From contig NZ_AUHY01000014.1 in the NCBI RefSeq assembly GCF_000423425.1, positions 1 through 58,264 on the forward strand: a stretch of DNA of 58,264 nucleotides. The letters are read 5' to 3'. The DNA comes from Meiothermus rufus DSM 22234 (GTDB lineage: Bacteria; Deinococcota; Deinococci; Deinococcales; Thermaceae). Positions within the stretch are counted from its first letter, which is position 1. Each line of letters starts with the position of its first letter. The notes under the pieces were generated by a model that saw only the letters and a program-made list of their open reading frames with translations, was not told where the DNA came from and searched no databases. Below are positions 25,047 to 33,778 of this stretch, in pieces. Position numbers and translations under genes: made by a program.

Positions 25047-26918
25047 CTAAGCGTAGCGCAGCCGGGCTAAGGGGGTTTTGCCCATGGCCTCGAGGGTTTG
25101 GCCCAGGGTAACCAGGCCGCGCCCTTCTAGGAGGGGCAGCATGCGGCAAAAGACCTCGGCGGTCATCAGGGTATCGCCCAAGGCGGTGTGCCGCCCCAGC
25201 ACCGGCACCCCAAAACGGGTACAGAGCGCCTCGAGGCTGTGCGAAGGGGCCTCGGGAAAGAGCACCTGGCCCAGTAGCAGGGTGTCCAGCAGGGGGCCGC
25301 GGAAGGCCAGCCCTTGCCGTTGCCCGGCTTTTTGCAAGAAGGCCAGGTCGAAGGCCCCGTTGTGGGCCAGAAGCAGGGTCTCCTCCTGGAAGCGGTAAAA
25401 CTGGGGCAGCACCTCCTCCAGCCGGGGCTTGCCCTGCAGGTCTTCCCAGGTTAGGTCGTGGATCTGGGTGGCGGCTATGGGAATGGGCCGGCCCGGGTCG
25501 GCCAGGGCCTCGAAGCTTTCCTCCAGCAGACGGTCGCCCAGCAGCCGCACCGCCCCGATGGCGATGATGCTGTCGCGCTCGGGGTCCAGCCCGGTGGTCT
25601 CGAGGTCGAAGGCGGTGTAGAGCAGGCTGCGCAAAGGGCGCTGCAGAAGCTCGCGGTCGGGGGGCTCGAGCAGGCGCAGGTCGAAGGTGGGCGGGCGCTC
25701 GCCTGCGCGGCTTGCGGGCGCGGGCGGCTCGGCCAGGCTGGGCAGGAGCAGCACCAGCCGCTCGCCCTCGAGCCAGGCTTCACCTCCTTGCTGGCTCACC
25801 GCCTGCAAAAAGGCGGGGGGCACCTGGGCTACCGGGAAAAGCTCGAGGCGGGCCAGGCCCTTCCAGGGCCGCCCCTGGATGTAAAACCCCTCGGCCTCGC
25901 GGGCCAGGGGCCCCAGGGCCTGGAGCAAAGCGGCCCGGTCGACCGCCACATAGGTCTCCTCGCTCACGTCCAGCCCAGGGGCGAAACCTAGCCGATCCTC
26001 CAGGGCCCGGGCCAGGGCCAGGGCCAGTGCCTTGAGGCTCTGGGCCTCCCGACGGGGGGCTTCCTCCTGGCGCAAGAGCTCGGCCAGCCGCTCGGCCTCC
26101 TGCCGCAACAGGGCCAGAAAGGGGCCCTGCTCGGCGGGGGGTACCCGCGGCAGCACCTCGGCCAGGCTGCGTAAAGCCCCGGTGCGGGCCCGCAGCTGGC
26201 GGAATAGCGCCCCCAGGTCCTGCTCGGCCTCGGGCTGGGTGAGCATGAGCACAAACCCCCCACCGGCCTCCTCCAGCTTTAGGGCTTGCAGCCGGAAGTC
26301 CTCCAGGCGAAAGGGCAGGCCTGGGGCCTCCAGCGCGTGCACCAAGAGGTGCCGGTCCAACAGGCCATACAGGCTTTTGCCCAGGGCCAGGCCCGGCAGA
26401 AAGCCTTTGGCAATGGGGTTGTACAGCACCACCTGCCCCAGCCGGTTGGCCAGGATGACCCCCTGGGGCAACTGGCCCAAAAGCGCCGCCAGCCGGTTGC
26501 GCTCCTCCAGCAGGGTGCGTTTGGCCGCTTCGATGCGGGCTTTGAGTTCTTCCTCGCGGGCCTCGTGCCGCTCGGCCAGCCGGTTGATCAGCTGGCCCAG
26601 TTCGCGCAGCTCCCAGGGGCCTTTTAGCCGCAGGCGGTGCTTGGGGTTGGCCTCGAGGATCACCTCGGCCTCGCGGGCCAAAGCCCTCGAGGCCGCCAGG
26701 TAGCCCAGGAAAAGGGGCTGTAGCATCAGCCCCAGCACCCCCACCAGCAGCAAAACCAGCAGCAGCAAAGCCGGCACCCGCTCGTACAGGGCTTTCTGCA
26801 GCAGGGTCTGCCCCTCGGGGCTCAGGGCCGAGAAAAGCAGGTAGTACGTGGCCAGCCAGAAGCCCAGCAGCAGCACCAGGCCCAGGGCCAAAGCCGCGGC
26901 GAAGCGCAACAGGTTCAC
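25047..26918 (-). CDS. Membrane sensor-like protein fused to a DEDDh 3'-5' exonuclease
   Basis: A 623-residue fusion. Two N-terminal helices (about 6-32 and 49-73) lead to a HAMP/coiled-coil region (80-140), a PAS-like fold (VILANRLGQVVLYNPIAKGF), and then a stretch with the layout of a histidine kinase but no phospho-accepting H-box (QLRARTGALRSLAEVL stands at its place) and no N- or G-boxes. After a Pro/Ala linker (about 398-430) comes a DnaQ-type exonuclease with the full active site: Asp438, Glu440, Asp524, His577, Asp582. DnaQ-like genes are known members of acetate symporter/CrbS clusters. It overlaps the response regulator by 4 bp. Its nucleic-acid substrate is unknown. Confidence 0.88.
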   Translation of the reverse strand: MNLLRFAAALALGLVLLLGFWLATYYLLFSALSPEGQTLLQKALYERVPALLLLVLLLVGVLGLMLQPLFLGYLAASRALAREAEVILEANPKHRLRLKGPWELRELGQLINRLAERHEAREEELKARIEAAKRTLLEERNRLAALLGQLPQGVILANRLGQVVLYNPIAKGFLPGLALGKSLYGLLDRHLLVHALEAPGLPFRLEDFRLQALKLEEAGGGFVLMLTQPEAEQDLGALFRQLRARTGALRSLAEVLPRVPPAEQGPFLALLRQEAERLAELLRQEEAPRREAQSLKALALALARALEDRLGFAPGLDVSEETYVAVDRAALLQALGPLAREAEGFYIQGRPWKGLARLELFPVAQVPPAFLQAVSQQGGEAWLEGERLVLLLPSLAEPPAPASRAGERPPTFDLRLLEPPDRELLQRPLRSLLYTAFDLETTGLDPERDSIIAIGAVRLLGDRLLEESFEALADPGRPIPIAATQIHDLTWEDLQGKPRLEEVLPQFYRFQEETLLLAHNGAFDLAFLQKAGQRQGLAFRGPLLDTLLLGQVLFPEAPSHSLEALCTRFGVPVLGRHTALGDTLMTAEVFCRMLPLLEGRGLVTLGQTLEAMGKTPLARLRYA

Positions 26919-27271
26919 TCCAGCAACCTCCGCACCTCGGCCAGCATCTCCTCCAGGCCAAAGGGCTTGACCAGGTAGGCCTCCGCTCCCAGGGCCAGGC
27001 CCTTGGCCCGCTCTACCTCGCGCCCTCGAGCCGAAAGAATCAGCACCCTAGGGGGCTTTTGTCGGGCCTTGAGCTGTTGCAGCACCTCGAAGCCGTCCAG
27101 GCCGGGCAGCATCAGGTCGAGCAAGACCAGCTCGGGCTGGAGCCGCTCGGCCAGGCGCAGCCCCTCCTCGCCGCTTTCGGCCCAGGCCACCTGGTGTCCC
27201 TCCTGCCGCAGGATGTACTCCAGCGGCAGCCGGATGCTGGCTTCATCCTCCACGATGAGTATCCGTGCCAC
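26915..27271 (-). CDS. Receiver-only response regulator
   Basis: A 118-residue CheY-like domain with the acidic pocket VEDE, phospho-acceptor Asp52 (LVLLDLMLPGLDG) and the conserved Lys in YLVKPFG. There is no output domain. GTG start. It overlaps the histidine kinase gene by 29 bp and the exonuclease fusion by 4 bp, so it is almost certainly the kinase's partner. In Proteobacteria the matching CrbR carries a LuxR DNA-binding domain, which is absent here; the signal must leave by protein contact. Confidence 0.9.
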   Translation of the reverse strand: MARILIVEDEASIRLPLEYILRQEGHQVAWAESGEEGLRLAERLQPELVLLDLMLPGLDGFEVLQQLKARQKPPRVLILSARGREVERAKGLALGAEAYLVKPFGLEEMLAEVRRLLE

Positions 27272-29636
27272 GTTCCACCTCTAGGATAAACCGTGCCCCC
27301 TCTTCCCCTTCCACCCACAGCCGCCCCCCGTGGGCCTGGGCGATGCGCCGGCAGATGGCCAGCCCCAAGCCGGTGCCCCCTTTGCCCAGCTTGCGGAAGG
27401 ACTCGAAGATGGCCTCCCGCATCTCCGGGGGAACCCCGGGGCCGTCGTCCTCCACCTCGAGGCGGCTTTTGCCCCCCTCGCAGTAGGTGCGCACCCAGAC
27501 CCGGCTTTTAGCATGGCGGGCGGCGTTGGAGAGCAGATTCAGCAAAAGCTGCAACAACCGGTCGTGGTCGCCCTCGAGTATGGCCGGCTCGAGGCGGGTC
27601 TCCACCCCCAGCCCTCGCTCAGCCAGAAGCGGAGCACTGAGCTTTAGCGCTTCCTGGGCTAGACTAGCCAGATCCAAAGGCTCGCGCTTGAGGCCCGGGC
27701 CTGCCTGGAGTTCGGCCAGGTCCAGCACCCGGTTGACCAGGCGCGACAGCCGCTGGCTTTCCTCCACCAGCAGGCGCAAAAACTCCCGCCGCTCCTCCTC
27801 GGGCATCCCGGGCCGCATGTGCAACAGCTCGGCAAAGGAGCGGATGGCGGTGAGCGGGGTGCGCAGCTCGTGGGAGACCGTAGCGATGAACTCGTCTTTG
27901 AGTTGGTCCAGCTCCTTCAGGCTGCGGTAGGCCTCCACCGCCTCGACCACCTCCTCCACCCGGGGGGCCTCCTGGGCCACCGAGGCCATTAGCAGCCGGG
28001 CCGAGGCCGGGCCCAGCACCCCCGCCAGCAGGGCCTCGGCCTTTTCCAGGCCCTCGGGCGAGCGGGCCAGCTCCTCCAGTACCCCGGCCTCGAGGAAGCG
28101 CCCCAGCACCGGGCGCACCCGTTCCCAGTCGGCCTGGTAGGCCGGAGGGGCCTGCTCCAGCACGAAAACCTGGGCCTGTCGCGCTTCCTCCTTGCTCTTG
28201 GCAAAGGCATACGAGCCCAGCACCGCCAGGGCCAGGTTTGCCCCCAGGCTCAGGAAGGCGGTCTGGGCCACCGGGTCCAGCCCGGGAAACCAGGAGGCAA
28301 ACCCCGGAAACACCTCGGGCCAAAGCCCCGGCAGGAACAAACCATAGGCCCACAGGGCATACCCAGCCAGCATCCCCAGCATCACCCCCAGTCGGCCCGC
28401 CTCCTTCCAAAAAAGCCCCAGCAGGCCCGCCGGGGCCAGCTGGGCCGCAGCCACAAAGGAGACCAGACCCATCTGCACTAAGCTGGCCTCGGGGCTAAAG
28501 CGGAAGTAGAGGTAGGCCAGGATGAGCAGCACGACCACCGTTACCCGTCGCAAGTTGAGCAGAATCTGGCCGGGGTCTTGTAGGGGCGAGCGCAGCACCA
28601 GCGGGCTCAGCAGGGTGTTGCTGATCAGGATGGAAAGGGCCAGGGCTTCCACCACCACCATAGCGGTGGCCGCCGAGAACCCTCCCAGAAAGGCCAAAAG
28701 GGCCAGCTCGTAGCTGCCCAAGTGCAAAGGTAAAGCCAGCACAAAGAGGTCGGGGTTGAGACCCGGCAGAAGCCCCAGCCCGGCCAGGCTCAGCGGCAGC
28801 ACCGGCAGGTTGATGAGCAAAAGGTAGAGGGGGAAGGCCCAGGCGGCCTGGCGCAGGTGTTCTTCCTGCTCGTTTTCCACCACCATCACGTAGAACTGCC
28901 GGGGGAGGAAGAAGAAGGCCAACATCGAGAGCAGGATGAGCATGCTCCAGTTGAACTGGGCCTCGAGGCTGGGGGCCAGCCGCTCGGTCTCCCAGGGTAG
29001 GCTCAGCTCGAGCTGAAAGACCTTCCACAGCACAAAAACCGCCACCACTAGAAAGGCCAGCAGCTTAATCAGCGATTCGAAGGCCACCGCCAGCACCAGC
29101 CCAGGGTGGCGCTCGAGGGGGTCTAATCGGCGGGTGCCGAAGAGCACGGTGAACAAGGCCAGGGCTAAGGCGGTATACAGGGCTACGTCCTCCAGCGGTT
29201 GGGGCTGGGGCCCCCCGGTAGAGCCTTGCAGGTAGATAAAACTTTGGGAGATGGCCTTTAGCTGCAAGGCCAGGTAGGGCAGCAGGCCCAGAATTAGCAG
29301 TAGGGCAGCCAGGCTGCCTAGCAGGCGGTCGTTGCCGTAGCGGGCTGAGAGGAAGTCGGGCCAGGAGGTCAGGCGGTGGCGCTTGGCCAGCCGCAACAGC
29401 TTGAGCCAGAAGGGCCAGAGTAAGAGGCCCAGGGTAGGGCCCAGGTAGATGGGTAAAAACCCCACCCCATCCTGGGTGGCCCGCCCGACCGAGCCATAAA
29501 AAGTCCAGGCGGTGGCGTAGACCCCCAGGGAAAGGGTGTAGACCCAGGGCGAGCGCAGCCGGCCGCGCCCCTCGCCCCACAGCCCCAGGGCGAAGAGCAG
29601 GGCTAGATAGGCCAGGATCAAAAGTAGCAGGCTCAT
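27243..29636 (-). CDS. Sodium/solute symporter-type sensor histidine kinase (CrbS-like)
   Basis: A 797-residue protein. Residues 1-480 form an SSS-family transporter-like domain of about 12-13 helices (ATAWTFYGSVGRATQDGVGF, SWPDFLSARYGNDR, FFFLPRQFYVMVVENEQEEH). It is followed by a helical linker and a complete kinase: His589 in FIATVSHELRTPL, N-box LLNLLSNAARHAKSR, G-boxes VEDDGPGVP and GGTGLGLAICRRI. CrbS proteins in Vibrio and Pseudomonas control acetyl-CoA synthetase in response to acetate, which fits the acs genes nearby. It is joined by ATGA overlap to the 58-residue membrane gene upstream. Confidence 0.92.
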   Translation of the reverse strand: MSLLLLILAYLALLFALGLWGEGRGRLRSPWVYTLSLGVYATAWTFYGSVGRATQDGVGFLPIYLGPTLGLLLWPFWLKLLRLAKRHRLTSWPDFLSARYGNDRLLGSLAALLLILGLLPYLALQLKAISQSFIYLQGSTGGPQPQPLEDVALYTALALALFTVLFGTRRLDPLERHPGLVLAVAFESLIKLLAFLVVAVFVLWKVFQLELSLPWETERLAPSLEAQFNWSMLILLSMLAFFFLPRQFYVMVVENEQEEHLRQAAWAFPLYLLLINLPVLPLSLAGLGLLPGLNPDLFVLALPLHLGSYELALLAFLGGFSAATAMVVVEALALSILISNTLLSPLVLRSPLQDPGQILLNLRRVTVVVLLILAYLYFRFSPEASLVQMGLVSFVAAAQLAPAGLLGLFWKEAGRLGVMLGMLAGYALWAYGLFLPGLWPEVFPGFASWFPGLDPVAQTAFLSLGANLALAVLGSYAFAKSKEEARQAQVFVLEQAPPAYQADWERVRPVLGRFLEAGVLEELARSPEGLEKAEALLAGVLGPASARLLMASVAQEAPRVEEVVEAVEAYRSLKELDQLKDEFIATVSHELRTPLTAIRSFAELLHMRPGMPEEERREFLRLLVEESQRLSRLVNRVLDLAELQAGPGLKREPLDLASLAQEALKLSAPLLAERGLGVETRLEPAILEGDHDRLLQLLLNLLSNAARHAKSRVWVRTYCEGGKSRLEVEDDGPGVPPEMREAIFESFRKLGKGGTGLGLAICRRIAQAHGGRLWVEGEEGARFILEVERGTDTHRGG

Positions 29637-29809
29637 CTTGGCTCTTCCTCGTTACCCCGGCTGGGCAGGCCCCGGTTCAGCACGATGAGCAACCCCCAGG
29701 CAGCAAACAGGTAGACCGCCTGGGCCAGCCCGCCTGGGGGCAGATAGAGCAGGGGATAGCTGAACAAAAGCAGCCCCAAAGCGAAGAGAAAAAGGCTTCG
29801 CAGCTTCAT
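29633..29809 (-). CDS. Small membrane protein, 58 aa, between DUF294 and kinase genes
   Basis: Translated directly from the sequence: MKLRSLFLFALGLLLFSYPL begins the first helix, a second helix runs LAQAVYLFAAWGLLIVL, and the tail RGLPSRGNEEEPR is charged. The ATG overlaps the stop of the DUF294 gene and its TGA overlaps the ATG of the kinase gene, both as ATGA. That arrangement, the hydrophobic pattern and Leu-rich codon use make it a real gene. It may be a subunit of, or chaperone for, the symporter-kinase. Function unknown. Confidence 0.8.
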   Translation of the reverse strand: MKLRSLFLFALGLLLFSYPLLYLPPGGLAQAVYLFAAWGLLIVLNRGLPSRGNEEEPR

Positions 29810-31557
29810 CGTATCTGGAACCTTTGCAGGGTGGCCTCCTGGGCCTGTAGGATGGCCTGGAAAACCTCCTTTAGCCGCCGGGTCTCCCGGGGGCTTAGCT
29901 CGGCCAGGCGAACCCGGTTGGTGGGGGGCTGGCCCTGGCGCAAGGCCGCAAGCTGCTGGCGCAGCCGCAGCTCGAAGAGGAAGGCATACCCTTCGGCCAG
30001 GGCTTCGCTGGTGGCCGGGCTCAGGTGGCCGGCCTGGGCCGCTGCGTTGAGGCGAGCCAGGGTGCCGCGGGCCCGACTCTGGGCTAATAGGCCGTATAGC
30101 CGGGCCAGGCTCACGATGGGGGCGATGCCGGCGCGTTTGAGGTCCAGCTCGCCACCGGGGGCCTGCAGCCGGCCAAACAAGCCTAAAGGAGGGCGGAAGG
30201 CCAGGCTGGCCTTGGCCAGGTGGTACAAAAACACCCCCCGGCGGGCCCGCTCCAGGATCAGCTCATCCAATGGGGCCAGCTCGAGGGAGCCGTAGACCCC
30301 TCGGAAGTCGAAGAAAATCTGGGCCTCGAGCAATGCCTGAGGCTCGGGGTTTTCCATGTATTGCAGCAACATCGCCTGCCAGGCAGCCAGGCTCTGCCGG
30401 TATCGGGTGGCCATAAACCCTCCCTGGCAGTAGGGGAAACCAGCCTGGTGTAGCCCCTCCACCACCTCTTCGGCCAGGGCCTGAAAGTAGTCTGCCCCAG
30501 TTTCCTGGCCCAGTACCAAGGCGTTGTCCTGGTCGGTGAGCAGGGCCTGTTCCTTGCGGCCCTCCGAGCCGTAGACCACGAAGGCGTAGGGCACCGGGGG
30601 TGGGCCCAGCCGGGCCTCGGCCTGGCGCAGCAGGCGCCGGATGAGGGCATCGTTGAGGGTGGCCACTATCTCCCCGATGCGCAAAGCCGGCACACCGCCA
30701 TTGAGCAGGTTTTCGACCAGGCGGCCCAGGGCTTGGCCGTACTGGCTTAGCTCCAGCCGCTCGATGCGTTTGAGCAGGAAGAGGGGGCTTTGGGTCTGGG
30801 CCTCGAGGTAGGTGGTGTGGGTGATGACCCCCAGAAAGCGATTCTCCTGGCTGAGGGGCAGGTGGTGGATGCCCTGCTCGACCATGTAGGCCAGGGCCTC
30901 GAACAGCGGGGTTTCGCCAGGGAGCGAACGCACCGGCGCACTCATTACGGCGGCCACCTTTGTCTCGGGGCCTAAGCCCTGGGCCAGTACCCGGTTGCGC
31001 AAATCCCGGTCGGTGAGGATACCCGGGGGCTGGCTTTCCACCAGGAGGCTCGAGACCCCCTCCTCGGCCATCTTTTGCGCCGCCTGGGTCACGCTGGCCT
31101 GGGGCGAGATATAGACCGGTGGGCGGCGGAGGAGGCTTAGGGCTGGCTGGAACAGCAGGGCTTCCTCCCGCTCGGGCAGGTGGATGCGCTCAGCCAAGCT
31201 CTCGAGCAGCAGCTCGGCCAGCCGGGGCTGGGAGAGCAACAGGGGCAATGCCTCGCGGGGCAGGCGCAGCAAGCGCACCGGGGTCTGGGCCTCCAGGCTA
31301 TAGCGTGGGGGCTCGCCCGAGAGCAGGGAGGGTAGGGCCAGAAAACTGCCCGGCCCCAGCACCGCCCGCGGCTGGCCGCCCCGGCTAAGCCGCACCTGGC
31401 CTTCCTCTAGGAAGTAGAAATGGCTGGCCGGTGGGCCGGCCTCCTCCAACAGGAGGTCACCTGCAGCATAGGTGGCCCAGCTACTCATCTGCAGCAGGGT
31501 TGTAAGCTGCTCCGCCGGCAGCAGGTTTAGAGGGAAAAGCTCGGTGGCGGTTTCCAT
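29806..31557 (-). CDS. cNMP-binding/CBS/DUF294 nucleotidyltransferase-like protein
   Basis: A 583-residue soluble signalling protein. Residues 5-125 are a cyclic-nucleotide-binding fold (GDLLLEEAGPPASHFYFLEE). Two CBS motifs follow at about 145-255 (VYISPQASVTQAAQKMAEEG, MSAPVRSLPGETPLFEALAY). A GlnD-like nucleotidyltransferase domain contains GSEGRKEQ (330-337) and TDQDNAL. A DUF294 C-terminal helical domain completes it. This family regularly accompanies DUF4212/SSS acetate symporters and is thought to regulate them. First gene of the chained group that ends at 25047; a terminator separates it from the symporter genes. Confidence 0.9.
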   Translation of the reverse strand: METATELFPLNLLPAEQLTTLLQMSSWATYAAGDLLLEEAGPPASHFYFLEEGQVRLSRGGQPRAVLGPGSFLALPSLLSGEPPRYSLEAQTPVRLLRLPREALPLLLSQPRLAELLLESLAERIHLPEREEALLFQPALSLLRRPPVYISPQASVTQAAQKMAEEGVSSLLVESQPPGILTDRDLRNRVLAQGLGPETKVAAVMSAPVRSLPGETPLFEALAYMVEQGIHHLPLSQENRFLGVITHTTYLEAQTQSPLFLLKRIERLELSQYGQALGRLVENLLNGGVPALRIGEIVATLNDALIRRLLRQAEARLGPPPVPYAFVVYGSEGRKEQALLTDQDNALVLGQETGADYFQALAEEVVEGLHQAGFPYCQGGFMATRYRQSLAAWQAMLLQYMENPEPQALLEAQIFFDFRGVYGSLELAPLDELILERARRGVFLYHLAKASLAFRPPLGLFGRLQAPGGELDLKRAGIAPIVSLARLYGLLAQSRARGTLARLNAAAQAGHLSPATSEALAEGYAFLFELRLRQQLAALRQGQPPTNRVRLAELSPRETRRLKEVFQAILQAQEATLQRFQIR

Positions 31558-31598
31558 TGCGGCTTACCGGGCCGGGGGTGGATGCCCGTATTGTACAA

Positions 31599-31630
31599 AA
31601 AACCGCCCGGCCAGGAGGGCCCTGGCCGGG
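31599..31630 (-). terminator. Terminator after the symporter gene
   Basis: A 10-bp perfect stem (CCCGGCCAGG / CCTGGCCGGG, 31606-31615 and 31621-31630) with a 5-nt loop. On the minus strand it is followed by GCGGTTTTTTG. It divides the symporter pair from the downstream signalling genes, probably allowing partial read-through. Confidence 0.88.
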
Positions 31631-31644
31631 TAGGGGGATGGGGC

Positions 31645-33387
31645 CTAGTCGGGCATGCGCATCTGGAGTACGAACTCCTCCCGTTCCTTGCCCTCGGCGC
31701 TGGTAGCTAGGGAGGCCAGCACCGCAGCAATGGCGTTGGCTGCGACGGAGATCATCCCCCAGGCGATGGTACCGATCTTCTGCCCGAAGAGCACCAGGGG
31801 CGGGGCGTTGAAGACCCCAACCGCCAGCACGTAGGGCAGGGCCACCAGCATGCCTACCACCATTCCGGCTACCACCCCGTAGCGGTTGAGCCGCCGCCAG
31901 AAGATGCCCAACATGATGATGGGGGTGAAGCTCGAGGCCGCGAAGACGAAGGCCCAGCCCACCATCAAGGCCACGTAGCGGCTGAAGTTGGGGTCGCTCA
32001 GGGCCAGGTAGCCCAGGAAGCCGCCGATGAGGCCGATCACCACCAGCATCACCCGCACGAAGCCCACCTCGCCCTCTTCCGAGGCCTGGGGGTTGATGAA
32101 GCGCTTGTAGATGTCGCGCGATACCGCAGTGGACATGGCCAAAAGCAGCCCGTCAGCGGTGGAAAGGGCGGCGGCCAAGCCGCCTACCGCCACCAGCGGG
32201 GCGATGAGCCAGATCATGCCGAACATGTCGGGCATGCCCACCACCACGATGTCGTTGTGGAAGGAAAGCTCGGCGGGTTGGATGATGCCGTCGGAGTTGG
32301 CGTCGTTCACCTTGACCAGGCCAGTGGGCAGCCACTTCTGCACCCAGGGGGTATTCTGTACGACCTCGAGGGGTTTGTTCCACAGCTCGCTGATGGCCCG
32401 ACGGGCAATGGCCGCGTAGATCGAGGCCGAGGTGTAGAGCAACCCGATGAAGAGGAGAGCCCAGCCCACGCTCATGCGGGCGGCGTGCACGCTGGTCACG
32501 GTGTAGAAGCGTACCAGGATGTGGGGCAGGCCCATGGTTCCCAGCATCAGCACCAGCGCGGCCAGTATCCAGTTAAGCTGCCCCGTACCCCCGGCAAACG
32601 GTCGGGCAAAGGGCTCGGTCCAGAGGGGGCTCAGCCCGGCTGCCGCCTCGCGCGACTCCACCTCGCCGACCAGCGGGCCATACTGCACCCAGGGCAAGGG
32701 CAACAGGCCCAGCGCCGCTCCGGCGATCACGATGGGGGTGAGGTACATGGCGATCAGCACCCAGTACTGCACGAACTGCACCCAGGTGATGCTGCGCCAA
32801 CCACTGGTCCAGGCGTAGGCCAGAGCGCCGAATACCCCCACGAAGACCGCGATGGTAGCCGGAATGCCCAGGAAGCGGGAGAAGACCACCCCTACCCCGG
32901 TGAGCTGGGCGGTGAGGTAGGTCAGGGAGGTGATGAAAACGATGATAACCGCGATCACCCGGGCGGTGGGCCAGCCCCCAGCCAGCTTTTCGATCAGCTC
33001 AGGCACGGTGTAGGTGCCCGACTTGCGCACGAAAGGCGCGATGGTGAAGGCCATCAGGGTATAGCCCAGGGTCCAGCCGATCACGTAAGGCAGGGCATCG
33101 AAGCCCAGAAAGGCAATGATCCCGGCCATGGAGAGGAAGCTGGCTGCGGACATCCAGTCGGCGGCGGTGGCGGCTCCGTTCACCAAGGCGGGAATGGAGC
33201 GGCCCGCCACGTAGAAGTCCCCTGTGGACTGGGAGCGGATAGAAAGGGCCAGCACCAGGTAGACCGCGATGCTACCGATAATCAAAATCAGGGAAGTCAG
33301 GTACTCCCTACCGATGGGGTAGGCCAGCGCGGCCAGAAGCACGACCACGACAGCCGTAATCAGGGGGTTGCGTACTACGGGCGACAT
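31645..33387 (-). CDS. Sodium:solute symporter (VC_2705 / ActP-like acetate family)
   Basis: A 580-residue membrane protein with about 13-14 helices in the SLC5/SSS fold (NGAATAADWMSAASFLSMAG, GYTLMAFTIAPFVRKSGTYT, GGLAAALSTADGLLLAMSTA). The long cytoplasmic or periplasmic loop with VNDANSDGIIQPAEL resembles a calcium-binding EF-hand-like loop, seen in this subfamily. With the DUF4212 protein it forms a sodium-driven importer of acetate or related short acids. Position in a cluster with acetyl-CoA synthetases supports this. It begins 3 bp after the DUF4212 stop. Confidence 0.9.
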   Translation of the reverse strand: MSPVVRNPLITAVVVVLLAALAYPIGREYLTSLILIIGSIAVYLVLALSIRSQSTGDFYVAGRSIPALVNGAATAADWMSAASFLSMAGIIAFLGFDALPYVIGWTLGYTLMAFTIAPFVRKSGTYTVPELIEKLAGGWPTARVIAVIIVFITSLTYLTAQLTGVGVVFSRFLGIPATIAVFVGVFGALAYAWTSGWRSITWVQFVQYWVLIAMYLTPIVIAGAALGLLPLPWVQYGPLVGEVESREAAAGLSPLWTEPFARPFAGGTGQLNWILAALVLMLGTMGLPHILVRFYTVTSVHAARMSVGWALLFIGLLYTSASIYAAIARRAISELWNKPLEVVQNTPWVQKWLPTGLVKVNDANSDGIIQPAELSFHNDIVVVGMPDMFGMIWLIAPLVAVGGLAAALSTADGLLLAMSTAVSRDIYKRFINPQASEEGEVGFVRVMLVVIGLIGGFLGYLALSDPNFSRYVALMVGWAFVFAASSFTPIIMLGIFWRRLNRYGVVAGMVVGMLVALPYVLAVGVFNAPPLVLFGQKIGTIAWGMISVAANAIAAVLASLATSAEGKEREEFVLQMRMPD

Positions 33388-33390
33388 GGG

Positions 33391-33666
33391 CTACTTTCCC
33401 TCCTGGAGCTGTCGCTGCAGCTCCTGGTCCAGTTGGTTCATCTTGGCTGCATACCAGAAGATCAGCACAACCCCCAGCACAATCACGATGAAAGCGTTGA
33501 TGTACCAGTGAAGTGAGGGGATGGGCCCTAGAGTGACCCCTTTAAGCGAGGGCGAGAGAACTGGCAGCACGATGGCGATGATGATCCAGTAGATCAGGGA
33601 GGTGACGGTGAGCCTTTTGACCTGGCCCCAGTACCACTCCCGGATCGCTTCAGGTGTTTCTCCCAT
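33391..33666 (-). CDS. DUF4212 symporter small subunit
   Basis: A 91-residue protein with two helices (SLIYWIIIAIVLPVLSP and WYINAFIVIVLGVVLIFWYAA), the usual DUF4212 pattern beginning WYWGQVKRLT and ending in a charged coiled tail (MNQLDQELQRQLQEGK). ATG at 33666 is chosen because GGAGG lies 5 bp upstream; in-frame ATGs at 33678 and 33684 overlap that site. It is the constant companion of the SSS permease encoded next. Confidence 0.9.
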   Translation of the reverse strand: MGETPEAIREWYWGQVKRLTVTSLIYWIIIAIVLPVLSPSLKGVTLGPIPSLHWYINAFIVIVLGVVLIFWYAAKMNQLDQELQRQLQEGK

Positions 33667-33737
33667 AACAGCCTCCATGTACATGCAAGCAGTCCCACAG
33701 GGCCTCCTTGGGGCTTTTTTTCTGCTTGCTGGGGGGT

Positions 33738-33766
33738 ATCTTAGCCAGCCACTGTATACCCGTCAA
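33738..33766 (-). promoter_or_regulatory. Promoter of the DUF4212-symporter operon
   Basis: Minus strand: TTGACG (33766-33761) and TAAGAT (33743-33738) with a 17-bp spacer, starting about 65 bp upstream of the DUF4212 ATG. The ten bases ending at the -35 (TTTCTTGACG) are identical to those of the acs promoter. Confidence 0.8.
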
Positions 33767-33778
33767 GAAACACCTCCT

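Noticed and set aside
32257-33516. 419-codon plus-strand frame
   Set aside because: Lies antisense to the symporter gene, with His/Gly/Gln-rich composition typical of a shadow frame in GC-rich DNA.
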